DNA from: Amphibalanus amphitrite
Taxonomy: Eukaryota; Arthropoda; Thecostraca; Balanomorpha; Balanidae
NCBI RefSeq assembly: GCF_019059575.1
Contig: NW_024881623.1
Span: 959,988-1,023,987 of the forward strand
Length of the DNA stretch: 64,000 nucleotides
Reading direction: 5' to 3'
Position numbers and translations under genes: made by a program. A model generated the notes under the pieces. The model saw nothing but the letters and a program-made list of their open reading frames with translations, did not search any database and was not told where the DNA came from. Positions 57,420-64,000 of the stretch are shown one piece after another (position 1 is the first letter of the stretch; the number at the start of each line of letters is the position of its first letter).

Positions 57420-57635
57420 CAACCCTGTTAAAATACAGGTATCGGTTGAAGATGATATATGTATGTCGGACAAACATACAAACATGCAAACATAAGCGGG
57501 GAATCATCAGCGTGTCGCGGGGTTGGGCGTACTTCGGATAGCAACATCACTTCACTGGCTCAAATAGTCACGTCACAACATCACAAGGTGGGTACACAGC
57601 ACAAGGTTCTGTTCGATCAGAACGATTTTAAAATA
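57420..57635 (-). other. Retroviral leader with possible AUG exon
   Basis: After the PBS, an AUG at 57,547 opens a frame of about 40 codons. A GTATGT donor-like site at 57,479 would leave two nucleotides of a split codon, the phase required by the gag, env and both accessory acceptors. This is one candidate only; weaker alternatives exist. Confidence 0.3.
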
Positions 57636-57649
57636 CCGCAAGAGCCCCA
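57636..57649 (-). promoter_or_regulatory. Primer-binding site
   Basis: TGGGGCTCTTGCGG starts one base inside the 5' LTR on the minus strand. TGG matches the tRNA CCA end. The rest is similar to, but not the same as, the complement of tRNA-Pro; the primer tRNA is not settled. Confidence 0.6.
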
Positions 57650-57650
57650 G

Positions 57651-59110
57651 TGTGATTTAAGTGGTCCCTGTGTGTACCCAGTTGTTGCCTCAAGTGTTTA
57701 GTTACGTCTAGGGGATTTGTAGATACCGACTCTGCTGCACACCGTGTTGTACGCATGCCCCGCTGGTCTCCGCCCGACCCCTCCGAAGCCCTGTCTCCCT
57801 TCGTCACATCATATCCCTCCATTCCCTTCATCACACCATCACACAAAGACACGTACAGTGGGATAAAATATATTCAAACAGGCCGAAAGGGTAAACGTCA
57901 ATGATTGAACAATGCCTGGAGTCCGTAGAAGCCAAAAAGTAAACATTGCCAAAAAGGGCGGATTCAGGCTTGAGAATACACGGTATATGTTACCGTGGTA
58001 GTAAATAAAGGTGGCCGAAATAGAGTGCTAAAAACAGATAACCGAACAATATGCCGAAGCACAAGGTTACCGAAAACAGAATGACCGAAACAGTGTCAAG
58101 ACAGTGCCGAACAAGTATTCGGAACGGAATGGGCCGAAACAGTGCCGAACAAGTTGCCAAAACAGTGCCAAAAGTAATCGAAAAGAATGCCGAAACAGTG
58201 CCAAACCAAAATGGCAGAATCACCAAAGTGTAGAGCGCTTATTGGTCGCTCGATTATGTACCGAGCTTTTCGGTGGTTTGGGGCGGGTAAAGCTGAGCCT
58301 TGGCATCGGGGGAGTGTTTGTTGGTGGCTCCATCCGTAGGCCGAGTCTTGCGCTCTGTAAAAGGAAGAAGTTAAACGGACACGATAACGCCGTGTAGTTC
58401 ATCGGCCCGGTTCACCTCGTACGTACTATGGACCTGTGGAAAGTGCTAGGGGAAACTGTAAAACCTGTAAAGAATACTAGGGTAGCTCGGTGAATAGCCT
58501 GGGCCTGTTGTCGCCGGAATCAGTATCTGTAAATAGAGAACAGTTAGGGGATGAGGTATTACCTCACCTTTGGTCGGCACGGCCGACCAAGGTAATGCAA
58601 TTCACGACTTACATTGTGGGGTTGCTGGTGGAGCGTACCGCCGAGTCGGAGCACTGCACAGTGTTTCGGACTGCAGAGAGAGTGTCCCCGGTTTGAAGGA
58701 GAGCTCTTTTATATCCCACCAACAGTCGTTAGTAGCTCTTGCACGCCCGTTTTTATAATGACATTCTATACATTATCGATTGTTCCAGTCCCCCGCTGTT
58801 TACGAGCCCACGCGTATCTCGGTCTACCTTCACCCGTCTATCCCTACGCTATTGTTCCACACCACACTACGTTATTTTGTGCTATTGTCTGCTTCTAATC
58901 TCCTTTACGCATATCCACCACCACACAAACAGGTTTCACATTGTCATTCGTCTTCCTTTGATCCTCTGCCAGGACGGGTTCCTCGCTCCGGCGTGGCGCA
59001 CGGCTGAAGGTAACGAGTGGTCGGTGCATCTAATCTGCAAGGCTGATCAGTACACACAATTCCACACAGTTCCGCCGCTCAGCTAGGAGACCGAAGCGAT
59101 ATTTTCCACA
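57651..59110 (-). repeat. 5' LTR
   Basis: 1460 bases, the pair of 44,937-46,406. About ten differences separate the two, nearly all 1-3-base indels, with this copy usually the shorter. A TATA box is at 58,706-58,713, so transcription should start near 58,680. Confidence 0.93.
58706..58713 (-). promoter_or_regulatory. LTR TATA box (5' LTR), viral promoter
   Basis: TATAAAAG in the copy of the LTR that would drive the genomic RNA. Confidence 0.6.
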
Positions 59111-59639
59111 CTCCCGATCATCTGAGCCCCCTGATTGCCTTGGTCTTGGCGTTGGCGTACAGTTTAAAGTCGTCGGCACACTGCGGCCTCCTCTTTCTCA
59201 ACAAGTCCCTCTATTTCTTCTGCAGCGAGGGCGATTTCGTCAAAAACTCCTCCATCGCGAAGCCTCGTGCGCAGACGCAGTCTTCGGGGCGCTCGCTGCG
59301 CCAACTCTCGACGAAACTGACGGGCTCCAAATGGAACAGATGGACTCCGAAACGAACCCGGGAATGCCAACACATGATCCCTCCAAATTTACAGAGGAGG
59401 AGATGTCCCTGACAGCCCCTTTGCAATAGGGGTCACTTTTACATATAGACGTATGGGGAATTCGACCTTATCGACATGGTACTACGAGGTCAGTGATCTG
59501 CTTGGCATTTAAATCGTAGTAAAACTGGCATTTAAACGCTGCGAAACAACTTACGTACAACGTAGCTCCGATTTGCCCCTTGTGAGAAATTGCAATTCCA
59601 CAATATCTCATATATGCAATCATTCATTATCCCAACGCC
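59111..59639. other. Unassigned stretch
   Basis: Frames on both strands at 59,120-59,412 have high third-position GC. The minus-strand one contains a charged helical run (ALAAEEIEGLVEKEEAAV) and, in another frame, CADDFKLY, which recalls an RT core. It may be a broken retroelement fragment, but I cannot assign it. Confidence 0.3.
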
Positions 59640-59841
59640 ATTGCCGACCTCCCCTCCCTTCCTATCGCCACTTGTGGGGGGCCGGGCGGGTAGGGGAGGA
59701 GCGGCCGGCCCAGTGGAGCGGCGGCCACGTCAGACGCAGGGCTGCCAGCTGATGGCCGGCTCAGAGGACTGCCGCCCGGGCGACCGGGTCAGCGGTCGCT
59801 GACCTCGCCCGAGCCAGACGTTCAGTCTGCTCTGGTCTCGA
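59640..59841 (+). promoter_or_regulatory. CpG-rich block, possible promoter
   Basis: A GC-rich, CpG-dense block directly precedes an exon-like AUG frame. No TATA is seen. Confidence 0.35.
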
Positions 59842-60010
59842 ATGGGTCGCGCGCGTGCAGTGATAAACGGCAGTGCAGTGCGCTCAAATACTTCAAACTT
59901 GAACTACGACTACCTCAATGCCACTACTCGTGGTGTCCTGTCATACGCAAGAGAGGATACTGCAGTGACACAAATAATCACAGAGGCCAAACCGACAGAC
60001 AACTACCCAG
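59842..60010 (+). CDS. Candidate first coding exon, unknown protein
   Basis: It starts with ATG at 59,842 and runs 56 codons to CCAG|GTAAGC, a consensus splice donor at 60,011. The peptide starts MGRARAVINGS and includes NTSNLNYDYLNATTRG with two N-glycosylation-type sites, but no hydrophobic signal. Codon use is plausible. The CpG-rich DNA upstream supports a first exon. No downstream exon is seen before the minisatellite and the BEL element, so the host gene would continue beyond them. Confidence 0.35.
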
Positions 60011-60389
60011 GTAAGCCCGGCCTCGCAGTGGCATCAATTTTTCCTTTCCATCATTTCCGTGTTCGAGTTATTCATTAATTCCTACATAGAAAAGCTGTGA
60101 TTATTTCTGTCAGGTCCCTCGCTCCTCGGGACTTGCCCTATACTGCTCACAGTTTTCCTTCACAAAACATCGCTATATTTCTCACACTGACTCTCGTGCG
60201 ATTTGCAATTGATCTTCAAGACAGCAATTGTGCGAGACAGCTCAACTATTCAATCTAAGCGAATCGCTCGATTAATCGCCTGCTGTGGATTAATGATAAG
60301 ACGCGCGTCTCTGAGCACATTATCGCTCATATAATAACACAGATACGGCTGTGACCCGTCTGCTGATCGCCTCATCGAGACGTCAGCAA
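60011..60389. other. Unassigned stretch
   Basis: No supported feature. If the BEL element's 5' LTR lies in this window it should be here or just upstream, but no boundary can be drawn without the 3' LTR. Confidence 0.3.
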
Positions 60390-60925
60390 CCTCACCTGCT
60401 TCGGCGCTCAAGCGGGTCATCAACCTCGCCTGCTTCGGCGCTCAAGCGGGTCATCAACTTCGCCTGCTGCTTCGGCGTTCTAGCGGGTCATCAACCTCGC
60501 CTGCCTCGCGCCTCAGCGGGTCATCAGACTCGCCTGCTTCGGCGCTTCAGCGGGTCATCAGCCTCGCCTGCTTCGGCGCTTCAGCGGGTCTTCAGCCTCA
60601 CCTGCTTCGGCGCTTCAGCGGGTCACCAATCTCGCCTGCTCGGCGCCTTCAGCGGGTCATCAGCCTCGCCGTGCTTCGGCGCTAAGCGGGCCATCAACTT
60701 CGCCTGCTTCGGCGCTTAGCGGGTCATCAACCTCGCGCCTCGGCGCCTTCAGCGGGCTTCATCAACCTCGCCTGCTTCGGCGCTTCAGCGGGTCATCAGC
60801 CTCGCCTGCTTCGGCGCTTCAGCGGGTCACCAACCTCGCCTGCTTCGGCGCTTCAGCGGGTCATCAGCCTCGCCTGCTTCGGTGCTTCAGTGGGTCAATA
60901 CCTCGCCTGCTTCAGCGCTTCCACG
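60390..60925 (+). repeat. 34-bp minisatellite
   Basis: About 16 copies of CCTCGCCTGCTTCGGCGCTT plus CAGCGGGTCATCAA, spaced 34 bases with occasional indels. It ends 70 bases before the BEL gag ATG, so it probably lies in the element's 5' untranslated region or LTR. Confidence 0.92.
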
Positions 60926-60994
60926 AGCCATCTGCTTCGATTCATCTTCAGCGAGGTTATAGGCACTTGTCTGTCGTAAGAAGCTTCCACCAAG

Positions 60995-61714
60995 ATGGAG
61001 AAATTGAAGACAGCACGTTCAAACAGCAAACGATCTTTCACGAGAATCAACAGAAACCTATTGAAGGTCATAGCTGAAGGAGCAGAACCTAGCCTGGTCG
61101 GAGACTGCTGGGTCGAGCTTCAAACTGCGTGGTCCGACATTGAAGCCAAGCATAACGACTACGTCTCGTCAATGACGAGTGAGGCCGAAATGGAATATGA
61201 AGTGCCTGGATGGATGAAGTCTACGAAGTTACTCAACCACCAAGAAGGCGTACTTTGCTTTTACTCTGGTTCGGCGAAGAACGTCAAAGAAGAAGCTGCA
61301 GTCAACAAAACCTACATCACACAGCCAGACATTCAGAAGTTGAAAATGCCACTATTTTCTGGATCACAAGATGATGTGATGTCATTCAATGATTTCCTGC
61401 ACATGTACGATGACCTCGTGGGAAACAACGCAGCGTACAGCAACTCCGCCAAGCTGATGTATCTGAAGAGCTACCTTCGTGGAAACGCCTTAGATACAAT
61501 CAAACATCTGTCAAACGATGAACAGAACTACGCACTTGCCAGGAAGTTCTTGACCGAAGAATACCTGGACACAGACATCATTGTAGAGGAACACATCAGG
61601 AAACTTCACAACCTCAAGTCGCCATCAGCAAAAGACTTCCCGGATACGAGCATTCTTCAACACGGCCCGCGCTTCAGTGTACGAGCTGAAAGCGTTCGGC
61701 TACAACGCTCTTGA
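60995..61714 (+). pseudogene. gag: BEL Gag N-terminal part
   Basis: 239 codons from ATG (ACCAAGATGG, good context). Residues about 110-205 match the DUF1759-type Pao/BEL gag core: LKMPLFSGSQDDVMSFNDFL, then AKLMYLKSYLRGNALDTI and YALARKFLTEEYLD. The last 20 or so codons after the SAKDFPDTS segment are out of frame, and the genuine reading continues in another frame from about 61,660. Confidence 0.85.
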
Positions 61715-61862
61715 GGATGACACTCTGGGCAGCAAGATCGTCAGCTTCATGATCTGCGAGAAGCTCCCCAACTTCAAGCTGAAGTTGAGCAGCATTCTGC
61801 AGACTGACTTCCCCTCAACAAAGCAACTAATGGACAACTACAACACGTTATCAAGTCACTGA
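61662..61862 (+). pseudogene. gag: BEL Gag middle part, shifted frame
   Basis: The +1 frame relative to the start of gag contains YELKAFGYNALEDDTLGSKI and later LPNFKLKLSSIL, the usual continuation of BEL gag. It ends at a TGA at 61,860-61,862 that overlaps the ATG of the next frame (TGATG). This could be a real -1 reinitiation or frameshift point, but with an opposite shift 200 bases upstream an indel is likelier. Confidence 0.75.
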
Positions 61863-63409
61863 TGAAGACGTCTGCACCAGCAAAACATCAAGAAACAAAG
61901 GAGACTCCGGGAGCCAGACCAAAGACAGAGAAATCTCGTCTCTCTCGTGGTCATGAACAACCAGGAGCTACGTCTGTGAAGTCAACTTTACAGAGATTTC
62001 AAACTGGAACAGAAACTGTGAAAAAGTCCGCAGGTGCAAACACTACATCCGGACCACAGCAACAACCAACAGCAAACAAGTTTAAACCATGCAAGCTATG
62101 CGAAGGAGCTCATTCCATGTTGAAGTGTGCCAAGTACACGACACCACAATCGAGAGTTCGACGGCTGAAAGAGCTGAAGCTCTGCACTAAGTGCAGTGGT
62201 GCTCACCAGCTCTCGGACTGCAAAAGTCAGGCTGCTGGACTGCGATACCCGTGCACCATGTGTGGCAGCAAGCAACACATTTCGGCAGTGTGTGTGAACA
62301 CCGATGAACAGCACACTATGCTTCAGAGCGGCTTGACACTCATGTGCAACAACATAAACAAGGGGCAGACTGTCATACTACCATCGATGTCGGTCATCAT
62401 GCACGTCAACGACCAGAAGACATGCGAACTCGTCAGATGCATGATTGACTACGGCTCTCAGGCTTCCTACATCAGCGAAGATCTGGCAAGGAAGCTGGGC
62501 TTCGACTTAAGCACTCCAAAGACGTGCTTCAACGTGAAGACGTGCATTGGCGTCAAGGAACTGAGTTACAGCTCGGTCACCTGTGATGTCATCTTCACGC
62601 CTGATTCCACCGCCAGACACACCTTCTTGGTGGATCCAGCTATGAATCTGGAGTACGAAGTTCCCGGAATCAAGTCTCTGGTTGAGCATCTCCAGGCCAA
62701 TGGGGCTCGTCTCGCGGACTCGTTCTTCAACGACATCACTTCAGACACCGTTGGCGACTTCGATTGTCTGCTCGGATCGGACATCATTGGAGCGCTCAAG
62801 CCACTGAAGACTGTAGACCTCGCGCTCGGAACGGCCTTGGAGGTGCGAGATGGCTACATTCTCTTCGGGAGAGTCGACAGCTACTTTGAAGATGAGCTTC
62901 AAGAGACTGCGGCAGGAGACAAAGACAAAAGTGATCGACAGGATCATGAACCCAACAGGGGCGCACCGGGGTCATCCAGGAAACCGGACAGAGATGACAA
63001 GTTTGGTGGAAGCGGTGTGAACTCGCCACCATCACATACAAGCGGAAGCGAGCAGACATCTAGCACCAGCCACGGACAGCAAGACGTTCAGACCGCGCTG
63101 CAATCGGTCGCGACGGACAGAAACGAGTCTTCAAAAGAAGTTCAACAGATGCAAGATGGGAAGCATCTGGCAGCAGACTACTCACATCTACAAACTAAAC
63201 AAACACAAACACACTGCAGTCTGGCTCATGAGAAACAGGCGGAGGATGACGACGCTGTCAGTCAGACCAGTGAACAACAAACTCAAACTCCAGCACAAAC
63301 ACAAACACAAACACAAACCCAACAAACACAAACAAACGAACACTACGATTGTGTTTGCACACATCGACAGACACACAACAAAATGATCAAACACTGGCCT
63401 CGACCGTAG
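61862..63409 (+). CDS. BEL zinc-knuckle and aspartic protease region
   Basis: 515 codons. Three zinc knuckles: residues 77-89 and 108-120 (CX2CX3HX4C) and 131-144 (CX2CX4HX4C). A DUF1758-type aspartic protease follows, with MIDYGSQASYI (D196; the usual DSG/DTG is DYG here) and the LLGSDIIG motif at 303-310. The C-terminal 190 residues are a low-complexity Ser/Gln/Thr linker ending in QT repeats coded by CAAACA-type DNA. The stop at 63,407-63,409 is probably due to a frame change in that repeat. Confidence 0.85.
   Translation: MKTSAPAKHQETKETPGARPKTEKSRLSRGHEQPGATSVKSTLQRFQTGTETVKKSAGANTTSGPQQQPTANKFKPCKLCEGAHSMLKCAKYTTPQSRVRRLKELKLCTKCSGAHQLSDCKSQAAGLRYPCTMCGSKQHISAVCVNTDEQHTMLQSGLTLMCNNINKGQTVILPSMSVIMHVNDQKTCELVRCMIDYGSQASYISEDLARKLGFDLSTPKTCFNVKTCIGVKELSYSSVTCDVIFTPDSTARHTFLVDPAMNLEYEVPGIKSLVEHLQANGARLADSFFNDITSDTVGDFDCLLGSDIIGALKPLKTVDLALGTALEVRDGYILFGRVDSYFEDELQETAAGDKDKSDRQDHEPNRGAPGSSRKPDRDDKFGGSGVNSPPSHTSGSEQTSSTSHGQQDVQTALQSVATDRNESSKEVQQMQDGKHLAADYSHLQTKQTQTHCSLAHEKQAEDDDAVSQTSEQQTQTPAQTQTQTQTQQTQTNEHYDCVCTHRQTHNKMIKHWPRP
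63290..63345 (+). repeat. ACAAAC-type coding microsatellite
   Basis: CACAAA/CAAACA hexamers code Gln-Thr repeats at the protease-RT junction. Length slippage here may explain the following frameshift. Confidence 0.8.
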
Positions 63410-63512
63410 AATCGCAAACAGATGAAACGTCGAAACAGTCATCTGCATCCTGCAACCAGTCGTCGCTCATTGACGGCGCTGCTGATGTAGCTGACCAGTC
63501 GCCTCGCATTGA

Positions 63513-64000
63513 ATGATGGTGAATGCAACGCTGCATCCGAAGACTTCATACTTCCACCCACTGGCTCACATGTCCACTGATAGTGACGTGGATCTCCAGA
63601 TCGAACACTTGTTCAGCGTTGAGAGCTTGGGCATCAAAGAAAGTGATGAAAGTATATCAGCTCAAGAAAAGCGGCTGGTGGACAGCTTTACTGAAGAAGT
63701 AGAGTTCAAGGATGGGAAATACTTTGTCAAAGTGCCGTTCTACGACATTGTTTCACAAGTGCCAACCAACTACGATGTAGCATTTGCAACTATGAAGAAA
63801 GTTCGCCAAAAGCTAATCAAGCGACAGCTCGCTGACTCATACACGGCAGTTTTCGAGCAACAGCTTCGAGACGGCATAATTGAAGAAATCAATCCCAAAG
63901 AACCAACATCAAACCAGAGAGTCTTCATTCCACACCATCCTGTGGTGAAGACTGACGAGCAAACCACGACGAAAATACGTCCATTTCACTGCAGTCTGAA
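63513..64000 (+). CDS. pol: BEL reverse transcriptase N-terminal part
   Basis: The frame opens after a TGA at 63,510-63,512 and continues past the window end. It contains LQIEHLFSVESLGI, a typical BEL leader before RT, then FKDGKYFVKVPF, and ends in TTKIRPFHCSL, close to the first RT block (usually KIRPVFD-S). The upstream 100 bases code SSLIDGAADVADQSPRIE in another frame, so one more frame change precedes this start. Confidence 0.85.
   Translation, partial: MMVNATLHPKTSYFHPLAHMSTDSDVDLQIEHLFSVESLGIKESDESISAQEKRLVDSFTEEVEFKDGKYFVKVPFYDIVSQVPTNYDVAFATMKKVRQKLIKRQLADSYTAVFEQQLRDGIIEEINPKEPTSNQRVFIPHHPVVKTDEQTTTKIRPFHCSL

Larger units (their letters stand above)
44937..59110 (-). mobile_element. 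Complete Ty3/Gypsy endogenous retrovirus (errantivirus-like)
   Basis: Two LTRs in direct orientation (44,937-46,406 and 57,651-59,110) begin TGTG, end CACA and are flanked by the 4-bp target duplication CTCC (44,933-44,936 and 59,111-59,114). Between them on the minus strand lie a primer-binding site, gag, pol, env and a polypurine tract, in that order. All three large frames are intact. With an F-type envelope it resembles insect errantiviruses, but at 14.2 kb (12.9 kb without an inserted transposon) it is unusually long. Two additional candidate exons enlarge its coding capacity. Confidence 0.93.
60995..64000 (+). mobile_element. Pao/BEL LTR retrotransposon, 5' half
   Basis: Gag, zinc-knuckle, protease and N-terminal RT segments follow in BEL order on the plus strand and run off the window end. 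At least four frame changes occur (about 61,660; 61,862; 63,390; 63,510). The 3' LTR is outside the window. Confidence 0.9.

Noticed and set aside
60390..60925. CRISPR array (repeats near 34 bases)
   Set aside because: Units are contiguous with no unique spacers; it is a minisatellite in animal-type DNA.

Overview
The window looks like repeat-rich nuclear DNA from an invertebrate animal, most likely an arthropod and possibly a crustacean. This is inferred from a Ty3/Gypsy endogenous retrovirus with a baculovirus-F-like envelope, a Pao/BEL retrotransposon, a LINE 3' fragment with a TAAA tail, many short inverted-repeat (MITE-type) elements, CpG-rich islands and long dinucleotide arrays. No bacterial gene, operon, CRISPR array or rRNA gene is visible. 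I could not find a confidently recognisable host protein-coding gene; only a few exon-like segments are listed, at low confidence.

Layout. 1-9.6 kb: a mosaic of nested non-autonomous DNA elements. It holds two TTAA-flanked elements, two families of perfect foldback hairpins, and a duplicated 0.6-kb segment with an exon-like reading frame; one duplicate carries a 1147-bp insertion with an 8-bp target duplication. 9.6-12.3 kb: tandem 1.3-kb composite units, each with a G-rich GGGGTA/GTGGTA array; the same family returns inverted at 20.2-22.8 kb between perfect 40-bp direct repeats. 13-19.4 kb: more foldbacks and two small transposons, including a mariner-like one. 24.4-25.3 kb: a 5'-truncated LINE. 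27.7-28.9 kb: a clear TTAA/piggyBac-like element. 30.9 and 42.4 kb: two hAT-type elements with ACTCCG hexamer interiors. 31.8-38 kb: CpG islands and a 1.67-kb inverted duplication with two tRNA-like A/B-box heads facing each other at its centre. 39.9 kb: a GA array. 43.6-44.9 kb: a 21-bp minisatellite.

44,937-59,110 is a complete endogenous retrovirus on the minus strand. It has 1.46-1.47-kb LTRs, a CTCC target duplication, a primer-binding site, a polypurine tract, intact gag, pol and env, and a canonical A-AAA-AAC slippery site joining gag to pol. It also holds two candidate extra coding exons, one before gag and one after env. Good splice acceptors lie before gag, env and both extra exons, and all four open the reading frame after exactly one nucleotide, which suggests a shared leader exon that supplies the AUG. 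A 1.3-kb inverted-repeat element is inserted in its leader.

60.4-64 kb: a 34-bp minisatellite and then the 5' half of a Pao/BEL element (gag, zinc knuckles, protease, start of RT) broken by several frameshifts. LTR-to-LTR differences in the retrovirus are also mostly 1-3-base indels, so some frameshifts here may be assembly errors.

The most unusual signal outside the retrovirus is a sentence-like motif (AAATTT-A / GATCGG / GTTT-GGAGATAT order) that recurs on either strand inside at least eight otherwise dissimilar elements, together with strong enrichment of AGGTCA half-sites and TGACGTCA palindromes in the same elements.
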